The translations under genes were made by a program, and so were the position numbers. Shown in pieces: positions 42,572-54,450 of a stretch of 64,000 nucleotides of DNA. This stretch comes from Bactericera cockerelli (Eukaryota > Arthropoda > Insecta > Hemiptera > Triozidae), in assembly GCA_024516035.1 (NCBI GenBank), contig CM044958.1, forward strand, positions 40,634,099-40,698,098. Direction: 5' to 3'. Within the stretch, counting starts at the first letter, position 1. The number at the start of each line of letters is the position of its first letter. The notes below the pieces were generated by a model that saw only the letters and a list, made by a program, of their open reading frames with translations, ran no database searches and had not been told where the DNA came from.

Positions 42572-42785
42572 GAAGTACCCCAGTTCTCATCAGATTACTG
42601 AAGTAAGCAACATTCAGCAAGGTCAAGACTTAGCAGATGACCACTGAAATTTGACCTTAGTGCTTCCTATTCCTCACCCAATGCAGGCTGGGTAAGGTTA
42701 ATGTGGGTAGCTTGTTTGTGAGTTTCTAACAGATAGAGGGTAAACCTCCATTTCCAATGACCAAGATGTAAAATTAATGTAAAAA
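42572..42785 (+). mobile_element. 5S-derived SINE
   Basis: CCAGTTCTCATCAGATTACT, GAAGTAAGCAACATTCAGC, then GCAGGCTGGGTAAGGTTAAT and GTGGGTAGCTTGTTTGTGAG. Head and core are both recognisable. Confidence 0.8.
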
Positions 42786-43885
42786 AAAAGTATTAACATC
42801 ACGTTTGGTACATACGGTGAAACAGTTTTTGATGAACCGATTCATTTTGTTCCTCTGAATGTTTGATTGGATCTGCTATTCTTGTTTAATGAAATGCAAA
42901 TGAACTAAAACCATGCAGCAGTCAGCACATTCATTTCATCTCATAACTTCTGCTCAGCATCAGAATAGAAAGCATTAAAAAAATAGTTAGAATTCAACAT
43001 ATTATCCCCGAAAAAGCTCCTCGCCAAACTTTGCCAGAGAGAATATGAAAGTTTTAACAGCAACACAATAAATTTCTGTTTTTACCCGAAATATGTAAAT
43101 TTAATATGCATGCTTGGAAAATGCTGAAACCCCTCAGAAAATTCTAATATTGAATAACATTAAATTTTGAAAATGTATGCATGCAGAAGATTATTATTAG
43201 ACCGGGCTTGGGTAAGGAAACGAGAATGTGGGTTCTATTATAGGGTTAGGCCTGGGAGGTGTTCTTTCCTTCATCTTTAACATCATACCACCCAATAACA
43301 GGATTAACAGGTGATTGTTAAGCCAAAAAAAATCATTAATTTAATTGATACTAGCTTGTAGATACTCTAGGACGCACAAAGAAAATGACTTTTTATTATG
43401 ATTATTTTTTAATGAAAAATTACAAATAATTGTTTTGTGTAAACACTTCTAACTTAGACTTGTTTAGTCTTATATATATATTACAGTTTATTTAAAATAC
43501 AAACGATGCTGCCTAACTTTTGTCAGGTTGCTATAACACAGCATAATCATCAATACTATCGTACATTTTTTTTTGATACTTATATTCTTCTTTAGCTTTC
43601 TTCTATTTAGTTGGTTTTCTTCTTTCTTTCTATGCTTTGTAAATATGATAGTGAATTATTTTTGAACTGTCAGATATTATTTTTTGGGATATTTCCTTCA
43701 AAATTGAACAGTCGATACAGAATGTTTGAAAGAATTTGACAACATTCTTGGAAATAACTCCTCTACTGCCAAACCATAATCCAATTACTTCGAAGTTTCT
43801 TAGTAAATATTGATTGTTCTGTTATATTCAGGAAAATTATTGTGAAGTCAATAAATCATACTTACTTAATTAGAATGAAATAGGC
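42786..43885. other. AT-rich non-genic DNA
   Basis: No gene is supported. Confidence 0.35.
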
Positions 43886-43990
43886 CAGCCTCCGTGGCGT
43901 AATGGTTGTGACTACTGCCCGTAGTCCAGAGTTCCCGAGTTCGACTCCCGGTTGGGGCAGACTTTTCGACGAAAATTATGTTCCATTATA
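43886..43990 (+). mobile_element. SINE family C, 3'-truncated
   Basis: CAGCCTCCGTGGCGTAATGG, then GAGTTCGACTCCCGGTTGGG. The copy stops shortly after GAAAATTATGTTCC. Confidence 0.8.
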
Positions 43991-44714
43991 TCAAAATGAA
44001 AATAAATAATGTAAAATATACAATTTATACATCCTTGGGACTATGGATTTTTATTAATATTCAATATTATGTAGGTACATACTTGCGTACCAAGAGTATG
44101 ATCTAATCCTAAAAAGCTCCAAATTTCGCATTTCTTTCCTATAACCCTGTATGAACAAAAGAAAAGAGAAGAAAGGTCGAAAATAAAGGGAGAGAGAAAA
44201 TAGGAAAACGAGTTGCCTGGATAAGGAAAGGAGATGGCTGAGTAGGACGCGCAGGGGAGGGCCACATTTTCAAAATGAAACAGGAAAAGGTTCTGGGAAG
44301 GATGGAATGTCTGAATTTATGAGTAAGATTACTCTTATTAATGTTCCAAGTCAGCAATTTAAATTTTAGAGCTCTCAAATTGAAAATTCTTTTGCCGGGG
44401 TAGTCTCATTTTACCCGGAGACTTCAGACAGAGAGGTGGGGGAGGGGGGGTTAAGGGTTGTCCGTATTACTAATGCGATTTTCATGTTAAATTTATCGCT
44501 CCACGTTTCAAGTTTTTCATCCTAGATCCGACTAGACAGACAACTTGGTGGGAAAAGTAGATAGGGTGAAAGTACAAAGTACGAGGTGGTCACATCGTGT
44601 AGTTTGATCCTGCCATCATTCAAATCTCCATTTGTAGCTCCAGCTACAATCTGCTACAAGTAGGTAATTTCCCAACAATAGGTGAACTTTGCATAACTTT
44701 CTAACTTACATTTT
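43991..44714. other. Non-genic DNA with purine-rich stretches
   Basis: 44155-44240 is A/G-rich; G-rich GGTGGGGGAGGGGGGG at 44436-44451. No gene. Confidence 0.4.
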
Positions 44715-44721
44715 AGAACTC

Positions 44722-44725
<4 letters not shown>

Positions 44726-44763
<38 letters not shown>

Positions 44764-44936
44764 GTAGTTGTGCCCCGGAACCGCTTTCGCATTACTTCAG
44801 AGCACTTTACCTTTACATCCATGCCATTCCGGAAACGGAAAAACTCGGTTAGAATTATCCGTTCCGGCCGGGATTCGAACCCGCAACCTCCGGGTCAGCA
44901 ACCAATGCTCTTACCCACTGAGCCACGGAGGTCGGC
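44726..44936 (-). mobile_element. SINE family G (tRNA-derived), full-length, perfect TSD and poly-A tail
   Basis: On the minus strand: CTCCGTGGCTCAGTGGGTAA (A box), GGGTTCGAATCCCGGCC (B box), a body of about 110 bp and a roughly 34-A tail (T run at 44726-44759). The 11-bp duplication AGAACTCACTT is perfect (44715-44725, 44937-44947). Long tail, intact boxes and clean duplication mark a recent insertion. Two plus-strand frames cross it but are chance. Confidence 0.93.
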
Positions 44937-44947
44937 AGAACTCACTT

Positions 44948-45254
44948 ACTACAAAAGAAAGTGCTTCTCTGATGCACTACCTGTAGTCCAGTAGTAGGTC
45001 CGGCCTCGCAGTAGGAGTAGGACCCACTAGTGTTGAAGGTAATAGTTTAATTCTAATGAGAAGATAGATGTTGTCACAACTGACCATGACAAGTACCTTT
45101 GGAAACTTGTCTCTTGAAATATTCTCTTTACAGTATTTCAGCCTTATTTAGGAATTGTACCTAGCTATAATAATCATTACCAATATTTACATACTCCTAG
45201 ATACATAAATATAGGCATGTAAGTAAATTTTAATAATAGTTTGGTACCAGTATC
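44948..45254. other. Non-genic DNA
   Basis: Nothing recognisable. Confidence 0.35.
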
Positions 45255-45400
45255 GATGACCATTTGAATACATCAGTTCTAGTTGGATCATTAAGCAATG
45301 TCAAGTTAAGGTAAGCAATGGCCAGCGACTTCAGAACTTAGTGGGTGACAACACAAATTCGAACTTTCTGATGCTGGCTATTTCCAGCGCAAGCTAAAAC
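45255..45400 (+). mobile_element. 5S-derived SINE, truncated
   Basis: ACATCAGTTCTAGTTGGATC, AAGTTAAGGTAAGCAATGGC and CAGCGACTTCAGAACTTAG. A short repeat (AAGCAATGTCAAGTTAAGGT) duplicates part of the 5S-like segment. Confidence 0.65.
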
Positions 45401-46975
45401 TCCTATTATGAATGAGCTAGAATTCTAGATGTCAAGAAGAAGTTAAGAAAATAAATTTAGTTTTTGGAAATGTTTAAAAATAAATATAAGGAGATAAATA
45501 ACTGAACATAATATTATTGAGAAAAGGAGTTTCATCCTGACAAAGGTCTCTTGGTTCATGACCTCATGACAAAAGGGCCCACTTGTGCTCTGTACAGGAC
45601 ACTTGTGATGAATTAAGGTATTGAATGAACCTTTTTGACTTTTTGAAGTGTGCTCCGACCCGTTGCTGAAAACAGGTTTCAGATCTTCCAAACCAGGTAA
45701 GATGTGATTTTTCTCTAAGAGTTACGGAACAAGTTCCATTTGTACAAAAAATAATCTTAAAATTAGATGAAAAATAATCCTAAAATAAGCTAAAAATAAT
45801 CTTGAAATTAAAAAAAAAAAAAAATACTTAAAACTACCTAAAAATGAGATGTCACGATAAGGTCATCGCTGTCTGGATATTTTTAATTGTAAGTATTCTA
45901 GTTTTTTTACATAGAACAAGATTTGATTTTTTTTTTTTTTTCATACTTTTGTAACCTCAAATCATAAATTATTACCTATAGTCAGAGAATTTTTTTAAAG
46001 AGAGTTTCTTTACGTGCTCTATGGCCCCTCTAAAATAAAAGATTCTATAGGAATACTTTTAGTTGATATTTCATTAAAACCCAAAATTATATCAAACAAC
46101 CATACACGTGCCATAAATTCAGATTCAAACAACTTATCAAGCACTTTGAGGATTGAGGAAGCAGCATACCTACCTTGTGCGTACATCCTAATTTGGAAAT
46201 CAAGAGAAAATTGTGCAATACCCACTTATTCAAATAGCAGAAAACAAGGATAATGTTATTTCGGAAAGGCAAATAAAAAGAGAGAAGGGGAGAGAGAGAA
46301 AAGAAAAGTTCGCCTGGACAAAAAAGAAAAATGGGAAATTCAAAACTAAGAGTAAAGGAAAGGGAAGCTTTAATGAGAAGGAGAGGGTGAGAGGGGAAGG
46401 GAGGTCCAGGATATTAAAATCTTTAAGAAAAAAATCTCCCCCACTCCTACCACCCTCCTTCCCCTAGATCTTCTGCTTCACCGACCCTTAGGGCACCCTC
46501 CCCCTCCCCTACCTCATTCTGAATCAACACAACTTACTTCCCCGATGCTACCCACGAGTGTGTGGCACACTGGAAACTGAACACAGTCTGAGAGTAAAGG
46601 GACTCTTCCTTTACAGTCATGTCATGGCGGTTAGAGAATTGATATGAGTGGTGAACCCCTTGGTAGCCTAGATGCAATGTACAGGGCTCCTTCTGAGTCC
46701 AGTGTGTCCTGTGTGTAGTGGTTTGTGTGCAGGTTATGCACTAAATATTGACTATACATATATTATGGAATTAGGTATACATTAGTGAAAATATTATTTT
46801 AAATTCGATATTGAAAAAGTCAGGGAGTTTTTGATGCTAGTGTATTTTAAAATTTGTAAAAATATAAGACCTTATTTTCGATAACCATGTCTCTTTAAAA
46901 ACAATAAAATTAGGGTGTCATTTGGTATTAAGAACTCTCTACTTAAGATAATGGAGTCCATGGCAGTCGAGTCAT
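45401..46975. other. Non-genic DNA
   Basis: 46265-46445 is strongly A/G-rich, and 46440-46515 C-rich. An 'ATAATC(T/C)TAAAAT-AGATGAAAA' type unit repeats loosely at 45755-45810. No gene is supported. Confidence 0.4.
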
Positions 46976-47614
46976 CCTGTTGCTTTTTGTAGATACTGAA
47001 CTTGTAAAGTCATTCTGATTGCTTGAAAGTATCTGCCTGCTTTAAGCTAGACCGCAGCAAATGTCTCCAGCTTGCCTGGTATCCAGTTATTCTATCAAGC
47101 GACATAGCCTTTTTCCGCTGTGGACTGCCGATGTGCCGATGCCGTCCGGACGCGATGCTTTCTCGTGTGTCGAATTTAGATAATTTTCGCACAAAGAGTC
47201 TCATTTCCCAAGCGGGGTCGGCAGTCCTCAGCCACGACCATGCTTCTGATGACTTTCTAGAGTAGTGTGATCGATTCTGGGTGGGGGTCCAACGCGGGGT
47301 CGACTCGATTCAAATTTTGCCTATGTTGCCTTTCTGGAAGTATTATATCTGGTGCCCAGACGCTTTGAGTCAGAGCGCAGACGTCGTGAGGAAAAGGGGG
47401 TTTTTAGAGTTTGGCCGTACGGCGTAGGATAGGTGAGGGAACCTCGAGTCCATGACAAGAGGAATGCCTGCGGCGTTCTCAGTATCGGAGGTCTGAGCTG
47501 TTGTCTTCAAACTCTGGAGGCAACATATCAGTCCTCCCTTCTCAGCTCAGCTGATTTTCCTCCGTTTTCTCCCGACGTCTGTCCTTATCACAAAAAAAAA
47601 AAAAAAAAAAAAAA
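46976..47614 (+). mobile_element. Retroposon-like segment with poly-A tail
   Basis: This stretch is clearly more GC-rich than its surroundings and ends in A23 (47592-47614), the form of a 5'-truncated LINE or a retroposed RNA. Frames within (for example 47023-47265) show no domain that I recognise. The right flank TGTTACT resembles TGTTGCT at 46979, a weak candidate duplication. Confidence 0.4.
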
Positions 47615-48085
47615 TGTTACTGTTACGGTTGTAGAAGCATTTTACGGCGGAACCTTCGACTCTCACACGAAATTTCCATCCCATTGAAATCAGAAGTTTC
47701 TGAAAAACTGAAAATTTAAATCAGGAACATCTCAAAGTTCAGGAACTTTGCGATGTTCCTAGAGCGCTCAGAAACATCTAGAAGTTCCTGAATTTCGGAA
47801 GTTCCTGCGACAAATAGTTACATTCCTTCTAAAGCGCAAATCTCAGAAACTACTGAACAGATTTCAACAATTGGAATAGTATTGTAGATGATCCCATTTA
47901 AATTCATTAACTTAGTTGGTTGGTTCTTGGAGATAGAGACAATGCGCCTGGCCTCTAACTTTTTACTTACACGCTTAACTATATCTCGTGAAACACAAAC
48001 CCGATTTCGATGATTTTTTTTTTATGTATATGCAAAATGCATATTATTGTTTTACATAGGCTATTTGTTTTTTTTTTATATAATT
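47615..48085. other. Non-genic DNA with CAGGAAC-type short repeats
   Basis: 47730-47815 repeats AGTTC(A/C)GGAAC/AGTTCCTG words on both strands. 47820-48010 (CAGAAACTACTGAACAGATT, ATATCTCGTGAAACACAA) resembles end regions of dispersed insect repeats. Nothing coding. Confidence 0.4.
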
Positions 48086-48100
48086 ATTTTATAGTAAATA

Positions 48101-48389
48101 GTAGTCACTGTGGCAGAGCGAGTTAGCGCGCTAGGCATTGCACACATGGTGACCTGGGTTCGATTCCCAGCGGGGGAGGATTTTTTCTGCTCTGTACTTG
48201 GATGTTCGGGGTCCACTCATACCTCGTGAGGAAAAATGAGTAGCTGCTTCAATGTGAAGCAGCGACCAGAGGCAGAATCTTAGGCAAAAAAAATAATACA
48301 AGATATTGTAAATTAAAGTGGTAAAGTCCTGTGATTCTGCGCTACCCACTAAAATTGTGACTTAATAACACAAAGAAAAAAGCATTATC
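48101..48389 (+). mobile_element. SINE family B, full-length, perfect TSD
   Basis: GTCACTGTGGCAGAGCGAGT, B box GGTTCGATTCC, body CTGTACTTGGATGTTCGGGG, and 3' TTCTGCGCTACCCAC. The 15-bp duplication ATTTTATAGTAAATA is perfect (48086-48100, 48390-48404). Confidence 0.93.
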
Positions 48390-48404
48390 ATTTTATAGTA
48401 AATA

Positions 48405-50110
48405 ATGATATAGATAGCTCTGGTATTTCAGAAAATCCCTAATTTTGGACGAAAAAGGTAAAAAATTAAGGTCTACGACTTGTCAATATAGGTTTTTTTG
48501 TTGAATCTAAAATGTATTTAAAAAATGGTTTTATAATTATGGTATTCTACCATATAATACAAATTTGTAGAAAATGTATAAAGTATTTTTGGAGATACAA
48601 GTGATTTAGTATAAAATCTCAAAATTGCCAAGTGAAAAAAATACAATGTGAACCGATCACAAAGAAGTACTGTCCATATAATTGGCAGTATATTTTTCTA
48701 CGGTCGACCTGGTTCAATGAGGTAGCTTCAGTTTAACCTTCCCTTTATTAGTCAATCTGGTAAAAGAATCGTCATAAGTCTAAGAGAAAAACAAAATCCT
48801 TCCGTCTACTGTGAGTGCCATACAGTTTTAAATATGCTCCTCTATATAATTTAGTTCAGGAAACTCCTTTGAACGTGCGCCTTCCCTGATCTCTCCCACT
48901 CCACCCCTTCTCATCGATCATCTTGAAATATTGGAGCGGTAAGGACCTTTTACATCCCTAGCAGGGGTGTCCGGTTTAATCTTACGTTAGGGCGCCCGTC
49001 CTGCAAGTTTCCAAAAAACAAAAAGGAGAAAGGGTTAGTAAAGGAGCAGAGGGTTCGGATTTCTACCTCCTAAGTTAAATACAAAGAATGATAAATGTTG
49101 ATAGGGGTGGGTAGGTTTTTGGAAAATGGAAGTTGCAACCCTCTCTCTTTTAGTTTTGAAAAGCAAGGACTCCGAACACCCACCAACAGAAAACATAAAG
49201 GCTGACCCCCCTCTTCTTTTCTTTTGCAGAAAAAGGAGCAGGATTACGTTTCTCTGAATATGCGGATTTAGAAACAAATGCTTTTGTTAATTGTCTTGGT
49301 ACTTTGGAGCTTAATTTGGAAGGAATGTTGTAAATTAGCGTCAGAGTTAATTAGTACCTAATACCTATAAACAGTTCGCTCCAAACTCAGATTCACAATA
49401 ATAATGAGATATTTCGTAAGAGATAAATAGTTAAAAAGAAAACCCATGTTTACAAAAAGATAAAATGTAGGCTGTGCTGCTGTATTACCAACACAAATAA
49501 ATACCTATTTGTAATAAAATTCAAAGAAATACTTGAACAGGAAAATACAACCATAAGAAGGTAATAAGAATAGGTAGGTATTTATAGTTTAAACCACTCG
49601 TTAAAACTAATGCAAGAGCAACTATCTTAAGACGCACTAAAAAACAGAAACAAAAAACAAAGCTTAAATTAAAAAATATTCAAATAAAGAAAGATTAATT
49701 ATGTTGCACGAAAAATCACCAAGTTAATTGTGAACAAATAATTTACCACCGGTTTGTGGAGGTAAAAATTCTACAAATGAAGTGTTAAAGAAAAAATTAA
49801 TCAAAACTCCTCTGTTTACACCTTTTTTTTTACACAAAAAAACTCCGACCTTTTTTTTTCAACAAAAAAGTTTCATAAAAAAAAGCTTTCCTTTGATAAT
49901 TGTTGTCAAACAGGGTGGTTGAGACGAAAAGTATTCACTACATTTGTGAGAATTTCAGCGCTATATCTGCCACTTTGGGAATTGGTTGAATCTTTTCCTG
50001 CTGGTAAATGATTCCGATTATAGCTAAAATGACCCCGAAATTTCACCATGTTCTATTGATATCAACAAACAGAACAATACATGGTTAGGTGATATAAAAG
50101 ATGGGATTTT
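48405..50110. other. AT-rich non-genic DNA
   Basis: No gene is supported. An 80-codon minus frame at 49035-49277 has no domain. Confidence 0.4.
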
Positions 50111-50325
50111 AGCCAGCGTCATTGGCACGTTGAATACACCAGTTCTCATTCAGTCACTGAAGTAAGCAACGCCCAGCGAAGCTAGGACTTGGATGGGTGA
50201 CCATTCGAATGCTGGCATTCCCGGCCCCACTCAGGCTGGGTAAAGTTAATTTGAATAGCTGATTTGTACGAATGGAGGTGAAAGATGATAATGACCATGC
50301 AGTTGCAAGCGACGTTAACCCAAGA
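50111..50325 (+). mobile_element. 5S-derived SINE, near complete
   Basis: AGCCAGCGTCATTGGCACGT, then CAGTCACTGAAGTAAGCAAC, GGACTTGGATGGGTGACCAT (5S C-box region), core CCCACTCAGGCTGGGTAAAG and tail ATGCAGTTGCAAGCGACGTT. Confidence 0.85.
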
Positions 50326-51409
50326 ACAAGAATTGGCTTCAAATTTCATACATTGTAGACTGTCAGTGTAAAACCTTGGCCCAAGATAAAGAAATAATGA
50401 GAGCTACAGTCAACTAAAAAATATCAAATTTGGAAAACATGCTAGCATACTAGACGAGGTCAATGCGAACATTTTCTAACACCTAACACTCAGAGTGCTA
50501 TTATTATGTGGTCCATACCTACATAACTACCTAATTAAAGTAAACTATAAAATAAATGTTTGTGCGTACTAAAGTAAATGAAAATGTTTTATTTTACATA
50601 AATTCTATTTAATTTTTTTGAAATTACAAGAAAGTCTAGCCGATATTTACATATTATTACTTTGGGTACTAAAGAAAATTGTCCGGGTCTGAAAACACCC
50701 TGTCTACTGTGTGAGGTGGTGGTGCGCTTTTTCTTCTCAAAATTATTAAATAGGTATACATGAATACCTACCCTCACTGCCCTGATGCACCTTCTCTATC
50801 CTGAAAAGAAATATCCCGTGCCGGAATATCTTCAGCAGCTAGGCACGTGCCTCACAAGTCAGAGGTCCTGGCTTCATTTCTGAGCAGGTCGTAGTAATCA
50901 GAGGTGGTTCAGGTGACCTCTGGGGGTAGAGGGGGACTCTGTAATTGTTTCGGATTCAGGTCATCTCTTGAGAGGCTGAAATAAGGGTTCTGTTTGGAGA
51001 TTACAATTATTTGACTTTTTTTTAAATAACTTACCAAGTGTCCGTTTTCAAGACTTTCAAATTTCAATTCACCATAGATTCCAGAACAATAATATTAAAG
51101 GATTCCTATGTACTTGGTGTTTAAGCACAAAAAACAATATATATACATTTTTTTTTACAAAAAAAAATCAACGGAAAAAACTATTTTCAGTAAAATGTAA
51201 TGAGATTCAAAAGAATGAGTTTGCTGGCACAGAGAATGTGTTTTTGTGATAATAATTTTTTAAGGTCTTTTTAGTTTTTGTGATAATAATTTGTATAATG
51301 TCTTCTCAATGGTGTTATTTTCAAAATTAATCTCACGAAATATTGGATAGGTATGAGAAAAATCTTCGCATACGTAGAGAATTTCCTTGAGTTGAATAAC
51401 TAAGACTGG
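50326..51409. other. Non-genic DNA with old repeat pieces
   Basis: 50455-50530 matches family I at 24400-24625. 50840-50900 holds a weak tRNA-like TAGGCACGTGCCTCACAAG. No gene. Confidence 0.4.
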
Positions 51410-51475
51410 AAGGGTCTTGAACCCGTGACCCCTGGCTTTGAAGATCACCGCAGCTCCTGGACAGGAGTTTCGTGA
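51410..51475 (-). repeat. tRNA-like SINE head, relic
   Basis: Minus strand: CCAGGAGCTGCGGTGATC (A-box-like) and GGGTTCAAGACCC (B box, inverse near 51417). Confidence 0.4.
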
Positions 51476-51604
51476 GAACAGAAAACTTGTAGGACAAGTT
51501 ATCTTCGCTCAAGATAAAATTTCATTAGATAAATAGATATATTATTATGATGATTTTCTTGAATAATCTTTTTTCAATTGAGATTTTTTTAAATAAAATA
51601 CCTA

Positions 51605-51799
51605 ATGCCGGGTCCACACTAAGCGAACATGTTAGCTAAGAATGTTCGCGAACAAGCACATTTTGTTCGCGAACATTGTTAGCTAACAATTTTCGCAGTG
51701 TGGACCCGGCATTAGAAAATGTTTTTACGACTTGTTTGAAATAACATTGTTAGCGAACATTGTTAGGTAACATTTTCGCTTAGTGTGGACCCGGCATAA
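51605..51799. mobile_element. Palindromic MITE with three ends
   Basis: The end TAATGCCGGGTCCACACT opens at 51605. Its inverse AGTGTGGACCCGGCATTA closes at about 51714, and a second inverse TTAGTGTGGACCCGGCAT closes at 51797. The inside is rich in GTTCGCGAACA and GTTAGCTAACA palindromes. It looks like a fold-back element whose right half is duplicated. Confidence 0.8.
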
Positions 51800-52418
51800 A
51801 GGAACAAAAAATATTTTTTTAGGGAATTTTGAAAAATATCATTTTGTATGTAGGTACTGATTGACAGAGTCATTCATCAATGTTATGTCTTATGCTCGTA
51901 GTTACAATACCTAGCAAGGTTTTATTATTATTATTCGTCAGCGATTACTGAAATTTAATACCTCTTGGGCGACTAAAAGTCGAGGTCTGAGGTTGATGTG
52001 GATTGAATATTTAATATTGAAGATTGTTGCCTACCGAATTTTCTAAGCATTCATAATTCAATGAACAGTTACTATACGAACATTATGTTAATACCGGCAT
52101 CGTGACGATGGAATTTTCCGCCAAGGACCTTAACGCGTTACGACATGTTCATCGCATGCGAGATTGAGAAGTGTTGAATGGTGGGGCCTTCTCTTCCACT
52201 TGACATCATCAATTGACTTTCTGACGCCACTTCAGGTTTTCAGCACAGAGCATGTTTGCATGTCCAGGGATCAAAGAGCTTGCTGAAAAAGAAAAAGTTA
52301 GTAAATTTGAGAAAATTGATTTTTTCCTTTCTAGAAACTACTTGGAGAGGAAATCAAATCCTTGACCAATTCGTTCTTAGGGAGTTCATTTATAACTTTT
52401 TATGTTATATCAGTAGGT
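51800..52418. other. AT-rich non-genic DNA
   Basis: No gene is supported. Confidence 0.35.
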
Positions 52419-52429
52419 GCTACTCTTTT

Positions 52430-52677
52430 TTTTATTTTTTTTAGGTGGGGTTTAACGTCGCTTTCAACTGTTTAATGTTTTACCCTCCATTCGCAGGAAA
52501 CTCACAAACCTGCTACTCACATTGACCTCACTCAGCCTGAGTGGGGCCGGGAAAAGCCAGCGTCACGAGAATTAGAATTTGAATGGTCATCCATCCAAGT
52601 CTTAACCTCGCTGGATGTCGCTTAACTTCGGTGTTCTGAAGGGAACCGGTGTATTCAACATGCCATCGACGCTGGCT
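52430..52677 (-). mobile_element. 5S-derived SINE, full-length with TSD
   Basis: Minus strand: starts AGCCAGCGTCGATGGCATGT, has AACACCGAAGTTAAGCGACA and GACTTGGATGGATGACCATT (5S-like), core CCCACTCAGGCTGAGTGAGG, tail GTTGAAAGCGACGTTAAACC and an A-rich 3' end (T run at 52430-52441). The 11-bp duplication GCTACTCTTTT (52419-52429, 52678-52688) fixes both boundaries. Confidence 0.92.
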
Positions 52678-52688
52678 GCTACTCTTTT

Positions 52689-54265
52689 CTTAACAATATC
52701 TGAGATACTACTGTTATAATGCTTCATGTTACTCCTAGTATCATACTCCAACAACTGTTTTCTAAACATCTGAGGTAAACATTCATGTATGTAGAATGTA
52801 GATGTTTCATTTAGCTAACAGGTTGCCATAACTCTTTAAATAACATCTGAGATACTGCTGTAGATTCTTTATGTATGTAACATGCTTTTAATTTTTGATT
52901 TAAGATTAATGTTTTTTATTTAGTATATTTTTTATAGTTAATTTGTCCGTATGTATGGATAAAAAAATAAAATAAATGCTCCAGTAACTCTTATCATAAC
53001 ATCTGAGATACTGATGTAAATATATTATGTAATAATACATGCTTCATGTTAGTTACATGTTCCGTAACTGTTTTCATTTTCTCAAAATTACTTTCCATTT
53101 TTTCCAGATGCTCCATCTGCTACTTTTTTGCCGTTTTCAATTTAAAATTTTTAACTCAGAAGTTTTCTCCATCTCTCTTCCTCCATTTCAGTCTTGACAA
53201 GTTCTCATTAATTTACTCTTTTAGAACTCTTTGGCAAGAGAGAGAGGGAGAGAAAGAAAGAGGAGAAGGAGAGAAAAGGAAATTAGAATATTTTCCATGA
53301 CGTTCGTCTTATTAATGATGCAAATTGTAAACTTGTTTCAGTTTGTTTACTTCTTCCTCTTCATCTACCACTTTTTCTCTCTTTAATTTTCTTCCTTCCC
53401 ATTTCTCATTATGCTTTTTTATGAAATTTGAAGGATCCAAATTGATCTTCAAACGCAATTTGACTACCAAGGAGCAACCGAGAAAAAATAGATATCCCTG
53501 ATATACCTATGTAATGACACTTTTCATGTTTCATAAAGTTGACATTATATGAGAGTGAAAAAAAAATTATTCGTAAAATCATCATTGTAACTTTATTGTT
53601 TCTGTAAGTTTTGTGATATTATTTATTCCTTTTAAAAAAATGGAGAAAACTGATGTAGGTTATGTAAATTGAAGAATAGGGTGAAATATTCGATAGGTCA
53701 ACCACACTCACTATAGCTAAAATCTACCTAAAACATTTAAAAATTGTAATTTCTGCTATCATCCCCTTTATTATTCAAGAAAAGCAGTGCTATAATGATG
53801 TTCAGCTCTCTTTCAGTAAACAGAACACTGGATCCCGGGCATAACTGAAAACTGTTGTGAGCCTATACGAAAATTTTCTATAAATATTCAAAAACCATGT
53901 GAAAGGAAAAGTTTTTGGACCCTCCCATCCTCATGCCTCAAAAAAGGAACCCAGCTCAGGAAAGTTTACCCCAAAAACATTTTCAATTACAAAATGTTCA
54001 AACGCACAAAAGGCACGTAAAACTCGAGAATATTCATACCTACCCCTCTTAGGAAATTTTCTCAACTTTTGTAATCATTTGCATGGATAGGGGTTGGTTG
54101 CCTCCCAGAGCTTTGAATTTCTGTCCCAAAAAGTGAACTTTTGAAAATTAAATTTATGATTTCACTCTTTTTACAATCTACACGTTGGTAATTTAGGCAA
54201 GATATTTTGAGAAAATGGTTACAGGGAGAGAATGTGACGTGAATTGGTTTTGAATTTTAGGTGGT
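52689..54265. other. AT-rich non-genic DNA
   Basis: A loosely repeated motif CATCTGAGATACTG occurs at about 52850 and 53000 with similar forms at 52700 and 52768. A/G-rich patch at 53235-53285. No gene. Confidence 0.4.
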
Positions 54266-54290
54266 GATAATAATAATAATAATAATAATA
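54266..54290. repeat. ATA/AAT microsatellite
   Basis: (ATA)n, about eight units. Confidence 0.95.
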
Positions 54291-54345
54291 TATGACCTTC
54301 TTCAATTTTACTGTCCAATCATGGACAACACCAAGATGGTGATAT

Positions 54346-54450
54346 ATCATCATAGGGTGGCGTCATCGTGAACGATGGTAGCCAGACAGTAGAGGAATGA
54401 CTCAGCACTTCTACCACTGTCTTTACAAGGAGGCTAATAATTGACAGAAC
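54346..54450 (+). repeat. Dispersed repeat family F
   Basis: TAGGGTGGCGTCATCGTGAA, GGTAGCCAGACAGTAG and CTTCTACCACTGTCTTTACA, as in 13798-13975. Confidence 0.8.
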
